Source of the DNA: Bacteroidaceae bacterium
GTDB lineage: Bacteria; Bacteroidota; Bacteroidia; Bacteroidales; Bacteroidaceae
Direction of reading: 5' to 3'
Length of the DNA: 64,000 nucleotides
Assembly: GCA_017451695.1 (NCBI GenBank)
Contig: JAFTNW010000006.1
Coordinates: 62,001 to 126,000 of the forward strand
Under the pieces are notes generated by a model, which worked only from the letters and a program-made list of their open reading frames with translations, searched no databases and had not been told where the DNA came from. Shown one piece after another: positions 16,861 to 26,765 of the stretch; positions within the stretch are counted from its first letter, which is position 1, and every line of letters begins with the position of its first letter. Position numbers and translations under genes: made by a program.

Positions 16861-19068
16861 TTATTCGTGAACCACGCGGTCGTTAAGCTCGGCAAGTTTG
16901 GCCTTGTTCCAACGGTCGGTTGTACCTACAAGATAACCTGTGATACGTTGTAATCTGTCGAGGTTGGTGCTGCCGCATTTGGGACAAGCCTTCAAACCCT
17001 TCTCCGAATTTTCGTAACCGCAATCCATGCAACGGTTGCGGTTGTGGTTCACCGAGCCGTAGCCAAGGTTGTACTTATCCATCATATCCACCACGCGCAT
17101 AATGGCATCGGGGTTGTGGGTGGCATCGCCGTCAATCTCCACATAGAATATGTGGCCACCGCCTGTGAGCGCATGATAAGGAGCCTCAATCTCGGCTTTG
17201 TGGCGCGCACTGCACTTGTAATATACAGGAACGTGGTTGCTGTTGGTGTAATAGTCGCGGTTGGTTACACCCTCTATAATGCCGAATTTCTTGCGGTCGG
17301 CACGAGTAAACTTGCCCGAAAGGCCCTCGGCAGGGGTTGCAAGCACGCTGTAATTGTGCTGATAACGCTCCGAGAAATCGTTGGCGCGGTCGCGCATATA
17401 TGTGATTATCTTCACACCGAGTTCCTGCGATTCGGCACTCTCGCCATGATGCTTGCCTGTGAGCGCCACCAAGCACTCGGCTAAGCCTATGAAACCAATA
17501 CCCAATGTACCTTGGTTTATAACCTTTGCAATGGTATCGGTGGGTTTCAGATTTTCGCTACCCACCCACAGAGCCGACATGAGCAGAGGGAACTGCTTGG
17601 CAAAGGCTGTACGCTGAAACTCCATGCGCTCGTGCAATTGCTTGGCTGTGAGTTCGAGTATATTATCGAGCTTTGCAAAGAACTGCGCAATGCGCTGCTC
17701 CTTGTTCTCAATCTCCATGCACTCTATTGCCAAACGCACAATGTTTATTGTGGAGAACGAGAGGTTTCCACGGCCGACAGAGGTCTTGGGGCCAAAGCGG
17801 TTCTCGAACACACGGGTGCGGCAACCCATTGTGGCCACCTCATGTATATAGCGTTTGGGATCATCGGCACGCCACTCATCGTTTTGGTTATATGTAGCAT
17901 CGAGGTTAAGGAAGTTGGGGAAGAAACGGCGGGCACTGACTTTGCAGGCAAGCTCATAAAGATCGTAGTTGCGGTCTGTGGGCAGATAGCTCACGCCACG
18001 TTTCTTTTTCCATATCTGTATGGGGAAGATAGCTGTTTCGCCGTTGCCCACACCGCGATAGGTGCTATTCAGCAATTCGCGGATGACACAACGTCCCTCG
18101 GCCGATGTATCGGTACCATAGTTTATGGAGCTGAACACCACCTGGTTACCGCCGCGCGAGTGTATTGTGTTCATATTGTGGATGAACGCCTCCATTGCCT
18201 GATGCACACGTTTCACGGTTTTGTTCATGGCGTGCTGCACTATGCGGTCATCGCCCGAGAGGAAATCAAGCGGGCACTCCACATAGTCCTCAACCTCGCG
18301 GTTATACAGATGCTCATAGCTTATCAATGTGAGTTCCTCCAAACTCTTTAGCTCCTCTATAAATGTGCTACGCACATAGGGAGCCATATAAAAGTCAAAA
18401 GCCGGTATCGCCTGACCGCCGTGCATCTCGTTCTGGGCTGTTTCCATAGAGATGCAGGCAAGCACGCTGGCTGTCTCAATGCGCTTTGCAGGGCGCGACT
18501 CGCCATGCCCCACACAGAATCCGTTTTTAAGGATATGGTCGAGCGGATGCTGGCAGCAGGTAAGGCTCTTGGTGGGATAGTAGTCTTTGTCGTGAATATG
18601 CAGATAGCTATTCTGCACAGCCTCCATGATATCCTCGTCGAGCATAAAATCATCAACATAAGGCTTTGTCGTCTCACTGGCAAACTTCATCATCATACCG
18701 GCGGGAGTGTCGGCATTCACGTTGGCATTCTCGCGGGTGATATCGTTGGATTTTATGTTTATAATCTCCTGGAACATATCGCGTGTTTTTGCCTTGCGGG
18801 CAATACGACGCTGGTTGCGATAGGCGATGTACTTTTTGGCAACATCCTTGCGGCTACTCTTCATAAGCTCCATTTCCACCATATCCTGAATATCCTCCAC
18901 GGTCATCTGTGCATCACCGCGGAAAGAGATATGGTCGGTAATTTGGCGTATGAGGGCCATATCCTCACCCTTTTCGGTGTGGAGCATAGCCTTACGAATG
19001 GCTGTTACAATTTTTTCTTCATTAAAACCCACGATGCGGCCATCGCGCTTAACAACTGTCTGAATCAT
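16861..19068 (-). CDS. nrdD: Anaerobic (class III) ribonucleoside-triphosphate reductase
   Basis: A 735-residue glycyl-radical enzyme that reduces NTPs to dNTPs without oxygen. The N-terminal ATP-cone (about residues 1-95) is the allosteric activity site. The C-terminus has the zinc site C680, C683, C695 and C698 and the radical loop RITGYLVG, with the radical glycine at G711. NrdG follows directly. Upstream lies a complete cobalamin riboswitch, so expression should fall when B12 is plentiful. That arrangement is known for B12-independent RNRs in genomes that also carry the B12-dependent class II enzyme NrdJ. It predicts nrdJ elsewhere in this genome. Confidence 0.97.
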   Translation of the reverse strand: MIQTVVKRDGRIVGFNEEKIVTAIRKAMLHTEKGEDMALIRQITDHISFRGDAQMTVEDIQDMVEMELMKSSRKDVAKKYIAYRNQRRIARKAKTRDMFQEIINIKSNDITRENANVNADTPAGMMMKFASETTKPYVDDFMLDEDIMEAVQNSYLHIHDKDYYPTKSLTCCQHPLDHILKNGFCVGHGESRPAKRIETASVLACISMETAQNEMHGGQAIPAFDFYMAPYVRSTFIEELKSLEELTLISYEHLYNREVEDYVECPLDFLSGDDRIVQHAMNKTVKRVHQAMEAFIHNMNTIHSRGGNQVVFSSINYGTDTSAEGRCVIRELLNSTYRGVGNGETAIFPIQIWKKKRGVSYLPTDRNYDLYELACKVSARRFFPNFLNLDATYNQNDEWRADDPKRYIHEVATMGCRTRVFENRFGPKTSVGRGNLSFSTINIVRLAIECMEIENKEQRIAQFFAKLDNILELTAKQLHERMEFQRTAFAKQFPLLMSALWVGSENLKPTDTIAKVINQGTLGIGFIGLAECLVALTGKHHGESAESQELGVKIITYMRDRANDFSERYQHNYSVLATPAEGLSGKFTRADRKKFGIIEGVTNRDYYTNSNHVPVYYKCSARHKAEIEAPYHALTGGGHIFYVEIDGDATHNPDAIMRVVDMMDKYNLGYGSVNHNRNRCMDCGYENSEKGLKACPKCGSTNLDRLQRITGYLVGTTDRWNKAKLAELNDRVVHE

Positions 19069-19143
19069 CTGACTAACGAATATTGATGAATGAAAAATTT
19101 CGTACCACTGCCCTATCCCACGAGTAGCAACGGACTTTAATGA

Positions 19144-19312
19144 ATGGCAGGTCTTCTGACTTGCTCCTCGTCTCTGTCGCCTTCCCGATTAAAATCAGTG
19201 GCAAAGGGTATTGCAGAGATGTCGCAGGAGAATCACAGCAGCGGGACTGTCGGGGATTCACACCCCGTTCCCTTTTAATCGTTCCCAATGATAATCGGGA
19301 GAGAACCAATTC
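19144..19312 (-). promoter_or_regulatory. Cobalamin (B12) riboswitch upstream of nrdDG
   Basis: Read on the minus strand, the region shows the conserved blocks of the family in order: ATTGGTTCTC at the start of the pairing core, AAAAGGGAACGGGGTG, TGAATCCCCGACAGTCCCGC, GCCACTG, GGGAAGGCGAC and the B12 box CAGAAGACCTGCC. The aptamer ends 77 bases before the nrdD ATG. No intrinsic terminator is visible in that 77-base stretch, so control is more likely at translation or by Rho. A -7 promoter box lies just upstream at 19318-19325. This explains most of the 415-base gene-free gap between nrdD and the next gene. Confidence 0.95.
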
Positions 19313-19317
19313 TTTTG

Positions 19318-19325
19318 CGAAGATA
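19318..19325 (-). promoter_or_regulatory. Promoter -7 box for the nrdDG riboswitch transcript
   Basis: TATCTTCG on the minus strand is a one-base variant of TAnnTTTG, with a TTTG at 19348-19351 as a possible -33 box 22 bases away. It lies a few bases upstream of the riboswitch core, where transcription should start. Confidence 0.5.
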
Positions 19326-19400
19326 GTGAATCTTACAGAATTTTACACAAAAGAAACATATATTTTATAAACAAAAAATCAACAGGGAAAAGCGAAACAG

Positions 19401-19440
19401 CAACTACCCCTGCTACAGCATATTGTAGCAGGGGTAGTTG
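19401..19440 (-). terminator. Long perfect hairpin ending the metG-glycan operon
   Basis: CAACTACCCCTGCTACA at 19401-19417 pairs perfectly with 19424-19440, giving a 17-bp stem with a 6-base loop. It lies 44 bases past the stop of the last gene of the minus-strand operon and upstream of the nrdDG promoter. The tract that follows is only moderately U-rich (CTGTTTCGCTTTT). Confidence 0.75.
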
Positions 19441-19483
19441 GAAATTTCAGCTTGTAAATATATTACAAAATTGCAAAAATAGT

Positions 19484-21022
19484 TTATTCTCTATATCCAC
19501 GGCTTTTAACCCACTGCAAAGCCTCGTTCTTCTTGAACTTGAAAAGAATGGACATGGGTTCGCTGGTATATTTCACCAATTTGAAGAGGTCTTGGCGATG
19601 CTGTATAAAGGGGTACAACACCTCATAAGTGTATCGGACACCCATATTTTCGAGCACCACATAATCTATATCCTCGTCGAGCATATGGTTTATAATATCC
19701 ACCTCCGTTGTTTTCTCCTGCAACCGCTTGCCACGCACACCCGCATGCACAAAAAGGAGTTCAGGCTTGCGCGATGCCACAATATTTGCATCGGGCATCT
19801 TTGCAACCTCCTTGCCTATTGCAACAAATGTTTTGAGCGAAGGAGGGTAACCCTCGCGTGCAACCTCATGCAAGCCTTGCATTGTGTGCTTTGTCTTGTC
19901 TTCGGCCATGGAAAGAAGAGGCAGAAAGAGCAACAGCATGAACCAAGGATTAACCGAGCATTTAAGCCAACGCATACTTGCAAGGCTTAAAGCATTCCAC
20001 AAGCCCACCACAATACCCGCTGTAATGAACGGGAGCACAATTACCATATAACGATAAAAACTCGGGGTGTTCATTATGGAAACAATGGCTATGTTCCCTG
20101 CAAGGAACAGAGGGAGCAGCAAACGCAGACTCTTCATCTTTAAGAATCCATACACAATGAGCGCAAGCATGACCACAGCTGCCACATAGAGCAACGGCGA
20201 CGGCGACAAGGCATACTTCACAGGCATAAAGGGTATAATGCTCTCGGGTATGGCCTGCACCGTGAGCATCAGAAAATTGTCCAACACATTTGAAAAATAT
20301 ATCTGGCTTACATAGCGCGACTGCCCAAGCTCCAATGCCGAATTTCTTAACGCCCATGGCAACCAACATAGCACAAACACCGACAACAGCAATAGTGCCA
20401 ATTTGAAACGGCGGGCAAGCAGCAACGTCCCGAGGAAGGCCGCAAGCAGCACAACCGCCTGCGTGCGGATGAAAAAGGCATAGGCAACCGACAGCACAAA
20501 TACCCAAAGCCACAAACTGCGCCATGGAATTGTGCCCACTGCACTCATAGCCTCATCTATCTTCACATAGGCCCAAATGGAGAGGGATATAAAAAATATG
20601 CACGAAGCCTCGCTCATCATCATAGTGGAGAATTCGAGCAGATGTGGTGTTACCAACACTGCGGCACATGCAATAAAAGCCAAAGAACGCTTAACCTCCA
20701 CGCGGAGCAGGGTATAATAGAGCAACAATGTGGCCGAGAAAAGCAGCAGCATATTCATAACCTTCTGTGCCACGATGCTATCTGTTATAAAGCGCAGAGG
20801 GGCCATCAGCAACGGGTAGCCGGGAGGAAAAAGCGCCGAAGGCTCGCCTGCAATATCCACATACCCCTCGCCTGCCGCCAATGCAGTGGCAAAAGCATAG
20901 TAGTAGCAGTTATCGCCGTTTATATCAATTTTGGGATTGAATATATACATAAACACCAACAAGGCAAGCAAAGCAAGCCCTGTCGGATACAAAATTTCGG
21001 ATGTGCTGAATCTGCTTTTCAT
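19484..21022 (-). CDS. ArnT/PMT-like membrane glycosyltransferase
   Basis: A 512-residue polytopic protein with about ten membrane helices and a soluble C-terminal domain of about 110 residues. The first loop carries an acidic pair (KIDINGDNCYYY) and then a PPGYPLLMAP segment, the layout of GT-C enzymes such as ArnT or protein mannosyltransferases that use polyprenyl-phosphate sugars in the periplasm. The acceptor is unknown. It is the last gene of the operon starting at metG; other members encode two soluble glycosyltransferases, a flippase and a YfhO-like protein, so a surface-glycan role is plausible. Confidence 0.78.
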   Translation of the reverse strand: MKSRFSTSEILYPTGLALLALLVFMYIFNPKIDINGDNCYYYAFATALAAGEGYVDIAGEPSALFPPGYPLLMAPLRFITDSIVAQKVMNMLLLFSATLLLYYTLLRVEVKRSLAFIACAAVLVTPHLLEFSTMMMSEASCIFFISLSIWAYVKIDEAMSAVGTIPWRSLWLWVFVLSVAYAFFIRTQAVVLLAAFLGTLLLARRFKLALLLLSVFVLCWLPWALRNSALELGQSRYVSQIYFSNVLDNFLMLTVQAIPESIIPFMPVKYALSPSPLLYVAAVVMLALIVYGFLKMKSLRLLLPLFLAGNIAIVSIMNTPSFYRYMVIVLPFITAGIVVGLWNALSLASMRWLKCSVNPWFMLLLFLPLLSMAEDKTKHTMQGLHEVAREGYPPSLKTFVAIGKEVAKMPDANIVASRKPELLFVHAGVRGKRLQEKTTEVDIINHMLDEDIDYVVLENMGVRYTYEVLYPFIQHRQDLFKLVKYTSEPMSILFKFKKNEALQWVKSRGYRE

Positions 21023-21031
21023 GAGCCGATA

Positions 21032-22423
21032 TTATTTATTATGCTCGGCCTCAATCTCCTCGGGCGACATTGGCTTGTACTTACCCAGGCGACGGGCTCC
21101 GCCCTCGAATACATAGTAATCCTCCTCGTTGCGAATACCGCCGAACGAACGCCAAGCATCGAGTTTGTCGTAACAGATGAAATCGGTAAACTGCTTTTCG
21201 GCACGCCATTTGTCTATGAGGTCGGGGATAAAATATATACCTGGCTCTACGGTGAACACGTAACCGGGCTCCAACGCCTTTGCAAGGCGCAAGGATTTCC
21301 AACCGAACAGAGTACTCTTTGAACGCCCATCCTCGTAACCCACATACTGCTCGCCAAGGTTCTCCATATCATGAACATCGAGGCCCATCATATGGCCCAA
21401 GCCGTGAGGCAGGAACATACAAGCGGCACCCACGCGGGCAGCCTCGGCGGCATCGCCCTTCATAAGGCCCAAATCTATCATACCCTTTGCAATCTCAGTG
21501 AGTACTGTTTGATGCACATCGCGGTACTCCACACCGGGTTTCAAGGCATTTACTGCGGCAAGATGCGCCCCACGCAAAATGTTGCACACAATGCGCTGCT
21601 GCTCGGTGAATTTTGCACCCACAGGCATTGTGGTAGTGAGGTCGCCCGCATAGTGCATGGCATTCTCGCAACCCGAATCGAGCAAGAACATCTGCCCATC
21701 GCGCAAAGGCTCTGTGCCATAAGCGTGGTTATGGAGTGTCTGGCCGTTTATGGTAGCTATAATGGGGAACGACAGATTGAAATTGTGCTTTGCAGCCTCG
21801 GCCTGCACAACCGAAACAATCTCGGCCTCGGTTGTTCCCGGGCGCACGGCACGCATGGCGGCGCAGTGCATATCCACCGATACGTTCACAGCCTCCTCAA
21901 TCTGCTCAATCTCCTCGGCCGTTTTATAATTACGTTGCGCAATCACAGCCTTTACAAAATCCATTGAAACGGCTGCCTGCTGCTCGGCGGGGTTTATTCC
22001 AAGCAACTCCTGCAACCACACCTTGTGGTCGCCGCGATAGGGCGGGAGGAAATGTATCTTCTGCCCTTTGCTTTGAGCCGCCTTTACATAAGAAGCAAGC
22101 TCGCTCATGGGTTTTGTGAGCGAAATACCAACACGCTCGCTCTTCTCGCGTATGGTGGGCTGCACTCCTGTCCACACAATATCGTCTATTGTAAGTTCAT
22201 CGCCAAAGATTATCTCCTTATCCTCGTCGATGTCGATAACAGCTGCAAGCCCCGAATAATCGGAGGCAAAATAGTAGAGGAAGGTGGAATCCTGACGGAA
22301 ATGGTAGGCATTGTCGGCGTAATTTACACCCACATCACCATTACCAAGGAAGAGCAACAGACCGCTGCCCACACTCTTTTTCAATACCTCGCGACGCTTA
22401 ATATAAGTCTCTTTACTGAACAT
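21032..22423 (-). CDS. pepP: Aminopeptidase P family metallopeptidase
   Basis: A 463-residue two-domain peptidase: an N-terminal AMP_N domain (about residues 1-140) and a pita-bread catalytic domain. The metal ligands are visible as DSGCENAMHYAGD (two Asp), HGLGHMMGLDVHD (His), EPGIYFIP (Glu) and a last Glu in RNEEDYY. It removes an N-terminal residue before proline. It lies inside a run of glycan genes, 9 bases upstream of the ArnT-like gene and 19 bases downstream of the GT2 gene. It probably shares their transcript, not their function. Confidence 0.93.
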   Translation of the reverse strand: MFSKETYIKRREVLKKSVGSGLLLFLGNGDVGVNYADNAYHFRQDSTFLYYFASDYSGLAAVIDIDEDKEIIFGDELTIDDIVWTGVQPTIREKSERVGISLTKPMSELASYVKAAQSKGQKIHFLPPYRGDHKVWLQELLGINPAEQQAAVSMDFVKAVIAQRNYKTAEEIEQIEEAVNVSVDMHCAAMRAVRPGTTEAEIVSVVQAEAAKHNFNLSFPIIATINGQTLHNHAYGTEPLRDGQMFLLDSGCENAMHYAGDLTTTMPVGAKFTEQQRIVCNILRGAHLAAVNALKPGVEYRDVHQTVLTEIAKGMIDLGLMKGDAAEAARVGAACMFLPHGLGHMMGLDVHDMENLGEQYVGYEDGRSKSTLFGWKSLRLAKALEPGYVFTVEPGIYFIPDLIDKWRAEKQFTDFICYDKLDAWRSFGGIRNEEDYYVFEGGARRLGKYKPMSPEEIEAEHNK

Positions 22424-22442
22424 ATCTGTAAATTTTAGTTAG

Positions 22443-23186
22443 TTATTTCTTTATTACGGCCCTCACCACAAACCATATATGATGCAGCACTGTAGATAAC
22501 ACCCCATAGTGCTTGCACATGATATTAAACCGCTCAATGAGCGATGCGCGGTGATTTTGCAAAGATAATCCGTTTTGCAAATAATTTATTATGATTGTAT
22601 GAGTATTAACAAGCAACGACGATTTTTTCATCACCCTTATACACCAATCGACATCGGACGAAAGGCGATATTCGAGGTCGTAAAGCGGCGCAATGCCACG
22701 GCGCACAAAAAATGCCTGATGGCACACCAGCATACCTTTTTTGAAACTTTTCCAATTAAGATTTTCGGGGGCTTGCAGGCGGCGCATGCGTACAAAGCGA
22801 CGTTGTTCATCAACCTCGGCAGTTTCGCCATAAACAACATCGGGCAACGAGGGCATATTCTCTATCGCCGCCACCATGCGTTCAAGGGTATCGGGGGCAT
22901 ATAGCGCATCGCCCGCATTAAGGAAACAGAGGTAATCGCCCGTCGCAAGCGCAATGCCCTTATTCATGGCATCGTAAAGGCCGCTGTCGCGTTCGCTCAC
23001 AATGTGGGCAAACTCCATACCCGTAGCCACAGCCTTTGTTACCGTGTCGTCGGTGGAGGCCCCGTCGATGAGCAGATACTCATAGTTCTTATAGCTCTGC
23101 ACAGCCACACTGCGCAGCGTGGGTTCTATGACCGCCGACGCGTTGTACGTTACAGTTATTATGGAAAACTTAGGTCTCAAAGCCAT
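22443..23186 (-). CDS. Family 2 glycosyltransferase
   Basis: A 247-residue soluble GT-A enzyme. It starts with the family strand FSIITVTYNAS and keeps the nucleotide-binding aspartates (LLIDGASTDDT) and a catalytic-type segment ERDSGLYDAMNKGIALATGDYLCFLNAGD, whose NAGD stands in for the DxD motif. These enzymes add one sugar from an NDP donor to a lipid-linked or protein-linked acceptor. It starts 6 bases after the YfhO-like gene. Confidence 0.9.
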   Translation of the reverse strand: MALRPKFSIITVTYNASAVIEPTLRSVAVQSYKNYEYLLIDGASTDDTVTKAVATGMEFAHIVSERDSGLYDAMNKGIALATGDYLCFLNAGDALYAPDTLERMVAAIENMPSLPDVVYGETAEVDEQRRFVRMRRLQAPENLNWKSFKKGMLVCHQAFFVRRGIAPLYDLEYRLSSDVDWCIRVMKKSSLLVNTHTIIINYLQNGLSLQNHRASLIERFNIMCKHYGVLSTVLHHIWFVVRAVIKK

Positions 23187-23192
23187 AACAAA

Positions 23193-25640
23193 CTACTCCT
23201 TTACCTTCTTATAAATTATTACACCCAAGAGTAACAGCATGAGCAATCCCACAAGCACCGACGATACGAGCGATATTTTTGCCGAGGCGAGTATAACCTC
23301 ATCAACACAACGCAGTTCGATATGATGCTCGCCTGCCGGTACCGGCAACGCGCGCAACAGATAGTTGGCACGCAGCAAAGGCACCTCCTTGCCATCTATA
23401 TAAGCCTTCCATGTTTTATAATACACCTCGGAGAATACCGCCAAATGTGGAGCAGACGAGCTACTCTTATACACCAGATACCCGGGATTTTTATATTCAT
23501 CGAGATAAATATATGAGGTAGAATCAACAAGGTTGCAATATGCCTTGCTATCGGCAAGCTGCTCTTGCCAGCTTTTCTCGATATATGCACAGGAGCGAAG
23601 GTCGCCGTCGCCTATCAAACGAATTTCATCGTCGGGAGTATCGGTCCACACAATGCTGTCCACAAACCAACAGTTACCAAACGCCTCGGGGTTCATCTGC
23701 ACCTGCGGAGCAGCCTCTTCCGAGGGTATTATCACATAGCGCACATTGAGCATATTAAGCACATTCATATTAATACTATTACCAAGATAGGTATCTATAA
23801 TATCTTGATAGCGGCGCAACTTGGCGGGGCTATATCCGCCCACCGACTTATGGAAATAGGATGTGCGGGAGTCGTTGAATGTGCTTGTTGCAAGGTTAAG
23901 TACACGATAATCGGGGTCGGTATCGCGCATTATCTGCTTATCGGCAGCGGTGGGGAGAATCTCCGTTGCCGCACGCTTCGACACAAACGAATCCCATGAG
24001 AGGAAACGCTTATCCACCACCCACAAATCCACAAGAACAAGGATTGCAAGAGCACCCACAAGGTAACTGCCGCGCATTTTTGTGCGAACATATACATACA
24101 ACACAACAAATGCTGCTGAGATAAACAAAAACGAACGCCACGCATCGGCAACGAGCATCGCCTCGCGGTCGGCACGCAAAGCATCCACAAGCACAGGAGC
24201 ATAACCGCCATCCGACGGAGCAGCAAAATCAAACATCGCCCCGCCAAAGAGCGCGAGAACAAGGCACGCACCGCCTGACACCACAAAGGAGGCCACCAGC
24301 GCAGTGATAAGACTCTTTTCGTTACCACCATCTTTGCGAAGTTTCATAAACTCCTTGACAGCCAGTACGCCCAATGTAACCATTGTGAGCGAAGCAATTA
24401 CAAGAGCCATGGAGGGCGCACGGAACTTATTATACAACGGCAGATTATAGAAGAAGAAATTATTTACCAGCGGCAGATATTTGCCCCATGCCATAATCAA
24501 CGACAGCAGAGTGGCGGCAACAAGCCACCAACGCTCGCGCCCCTTTACAATGCATATTCCAAGCAAAAACAGGAAGCATACTATTGCACCCACATATACA
24601 GGCCCCGAGGTAAAAGGCTGCGCACCCCAATAAGCGGGCATCTGCTTAACTATCTGTTTTGCCTGTGAAGAGCCATAGGCCGAGCGCAACAAATCGTATG
24701 TTTCCGATTCGGTACCCAGGTTATAGTGCGAGCTTGCTCCGTAGATATTGGGCACCAACATTGTCAGCGTCTCCTCTATTCCATAGCTCCACGCGTATGC
24801 ATAATCGATATCAAGGCCCGAACTCGCCGTTTCACCGCCCGCAGACTGCAACACCGCTCCGCCACGCACGCTCTCTTTGGTATAGTCCATTGTGGGCCAC
24901 AACTGCCCCACCGATGGCAATATGGCAAGCACAGCAACCACGGCAAGCACGCCTGTTGCTTTAAGATAGAGAGCAAACGCCTTCTCGCGCACGGCATAAA
25001 CGCCATACACCACAGCCAATATGAGCAGAGTGAGCAACAGATAATAACTAATCTGCTGATGATTCCAATATATATTAAGACCGGCGAAAATAAGGGTTAC
25101 AAGGCTGCCACGCAACAATTTTCCACGGTAACACATTATGACACCGCCTATAATTGGTGCCATGGTAGCCATAACCAAGGCCTTGTTCATGTGCCCCGCA
25201 TTTATGATTATAAGGTTATATGAACACAAGGTATATGCCACTGCGCCCATAAAGCTGAGCCACGAACGACATCCCAACGACAGCAGGAATATATAGAAAC
25301 AGATGAACGAGAGGAATATATAACCATTGTGGCGGCCCGTACCACCCATCCACGCAAGTGTGAGAAAGCGGCCTATATAACGGAACACATTCACAGACTC
25401 GGGCATATATGTGTAGTTGGCAGGCATTCCGCCGAACATAGCATTGGACCAATGGGCATACTCGCCCGTCTCTTCGTGATACTCGCGCAAATCCTGGCCC
25501 CATCCGCGGGAATTGATGGCATCGTCCTGCACAAGGTCTTTCCCCTGCAATGTGGGAGCAAAATATACCCCTGTCAATACCAAAAAAGCAAGCACCGCAA
25601 GCAGATGAGGGTAAAAACTCTTAAAATCTATTCTCTTCAT
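23193..25640 (-). CDS. YfhO-family membrane protein
   Basis: An 815-residue protein of the YfhO family: about 13-14 membrane helices, a large loop after the first helix with GGMPANYTY and a C-terminal extracytoplasmic domain of about 240 residues followed by one last helix. YfhO relatives are GT-C glycosyltransferases; in Gram-positive bacteria they decorate teichoic or lipoteichoic acids, and the role in Bacteroidota is not settled. I chose the ATG at 25640 (MKRIDFKSFYPHL); ATGs at 25646 and 25664 are possible. It belongs to the glycan operon. Confidence 0.82.
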   Translation of the reverse strand: MKRIDFKSFYPHLLAVLAFLVLTGVYFAPTLQGKDLVQDDAINSRGWGQDLREYHEETGEYAHWSNAMFGGMPANYTYMPESVNVFRYIGRFLTLAWMGGTGRHNGYIFLSFICFYIFLLSLGCRSWLSFMGAVAYTLCSYNLIIINAGHMNKALVMATMAPIIGGVIMCYRGKLLRGSLVTLIFAGLNIYWNHQQISYYLLLTLLILAVVYGVYAVREKAFALYLKATGVLAVVAVLAILPSVGQLWPTMDYTKESVRGGAVLQSAGGETASSGLDIDYAYAWSYGIEETLTMLVPNIYGASSHYNLGTESETYDLLRSAYGSSQAKQIVKQMPAYWGAQPFTSGPVYVGAIVCFLFLLGICIVKGRERWWLVAATLLSLIMAWGKYLPLVNNFFFYNLPLYNKFRAPSMALVIASLTMVTLGVLAVKEFMKLRKDGGNEKSLITALVASFVVSGGACLVLALFGGAMFDFAAPSDGGYAPVLVDALRADREAMLVADAWRSFLFISAAFVVLYVYVRTKMRGSYLVGALAILVLVDLWVVDKRFLSWDSFVSKRAATEILPTAADKQIMRDTDPDYRVLNLATSTFNDSRTSYFHKSVGGYSPAKLRRYQDIIDTYLGNSINMNVLNMLNVRYVIIPSEEAAPQVQMNPEAFGNCWFVDSIVWTDTPDDEIRLIGDGDLRSCAYIEKSWQEQLADSKAYCNLVDSTSYIYLDEYKNPGYLVYKSSSSAPHLAVFSEVYYKTWKAYIDGKEVPLLRANYLLRALPVPAGEHHIELRCVDEVILASAKISLVSSVLVGLLMLLLLGVIIYKKVKE

Positions 25641-25673
25641 AAGCATATCAACATTACACGGCACTGCCGTTCT

Positions 25674-26762
25674 TTATAAATTCCTGTAAACATCGCAAGT
25701 TTGCTGCACCATACGTTCAAGGGAATATTCCTTTGAGCGTTGCAAGCCACGCAAGCGCATCTCGTCGCGCAGGGCAGGCGAAGATATAATCTCCTGCAAA
25801 GCATCGGCCATGGACTGTGCATCGTGCGGATTAAAATAGACTGCGGCGTCGCCTGCAATCTCGGGGAAGCAGCTGGCATTGCTCAAGCACACAGGACAGC
25901 CGTTGCTGAATGCTTCCAAGATAGGTATTCCGAATCCCTCGTAGTGCGACGGAAAGACGAAGCACAACGCGTGGCGATAAAGCGATGCCATCTGCGCATC
26001 GCTGGCCGATATCTGCACCAATCTGTCCGATATATTCCAAGCGGCAAAAAGTTCCAATTCAGCAGCGGTAAAGGGCAACCCTGTGCAGACAATGCGCAAC
26101 GCAGGGTCCTTCATAAGCAAAGGCCTCACAGCCGAGAGCCACGGCAAAAAGTTCTTATACCCCTTTCTCTCGCCCACATAAAGCACATATTTATCAAAAA
26201 GTTGTTCGGCAACCCCACCCACTGCACGATAACCATGATGCACAACAGATATTTTGGAGGGCGATGTTCCAAGAATCTCCACGATATCCTTTTTGGTATT
26301 CTCGCTCACTGCAATAATATGCGCAGCCTTCTCCACAAGTAGTTTTTTATGCTGTATTGTGCGGTCGTATATGAGCACATCCTGCGGATAACGCTCAAAA
26401 ACCATATCGTGCACGGTGAGCACAAACGGCTTGTTATTCCTCTCCAATGCGCCCAAAAAATAGGGGCTGAAGTATGTGGGATGGAAAACATCATAATCGC
26501 CCTTGCGCAATGCCTGCCATGCACAAAACCTGTTCACAGCCTGATAAACACGGCGGCGCAGGCGATATGAGCTGGGGAACGAAAAAGAGCTATACTCCTT
26601 TCCATAAGTTTCGGTAACATAATGATTCTCGCAAAAGCGCATGGGCAACGATGCCACAAATTCATCGGCAGGCAGATTGTATATGAGGTCGGCAAAATAG
26701 CGCGTAACCCCGCCAAACCGCTGGAAGGTAAACATCTGATTGTCGAACAGAATCTTTTTCAT
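25674..26762 (-). CDS. Family 4 (GT1-superfamily) glycosyltransferase
   Basis: A 362-residue GT-B enzyme. The C-terminal donor domain has YVGERKGYKNF near residue 195 and the motif EGFGIPILEAFSNGCPV near residue 285, which carries the EX7E pair typical of GT4 retaining transferases. The N-terminal acceptor domain starts with FDNQMFTFQRFGGVTRY. It is preceded by the flippase gene with a 3-base gap. The sugar and acceptor are unknown. Confidence 0.9.
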   Translation of the reverse strand: MKKILFDNQMFTFQRFGGVTRYFADLIYNLPADEFVASLPMRFCENHYVTETYGKEYSSFSFPSSYRLRRRVYQAVNRFCAWQALRKGDYDVFHPTYFSPYFLGALERNNKPFVLTVHDMVFERYPQDVLIYDRTIQHKKLLVEKAAHIIAVSENTKKDIVEILGTSPSKISVVHHGYRAVGGVAEQLFDKYVLYVGERKGYKNFLPWLSAVRPLLMKDPALRIVCTGLPFTAAELELFAAWNISDRLVQISASDAQMASLYRHALCFVFPSHYEGFGIPILEAFSNGCPVCLSNASCFPEIAGDAAVYFNPHDAQSMADALQEIISSPALRDEMRLRGLQRSKEYSLERMVQQTCDVYRNL

Positions 26763-26765
26763 ATA

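Noticed and set aside
17512..18351. A 279-codon open frame opposite nrdD
   Set aside because: Antisense shadow of an intact glycyl-radical enzyme.
19384..19444. Long hairpin as part of the cobalamin riboswitch
   Set aside because: It lies upstream of the riboswitch promoter on the minus strand and directly after the glycan operon, so it is a terminator of that operon.
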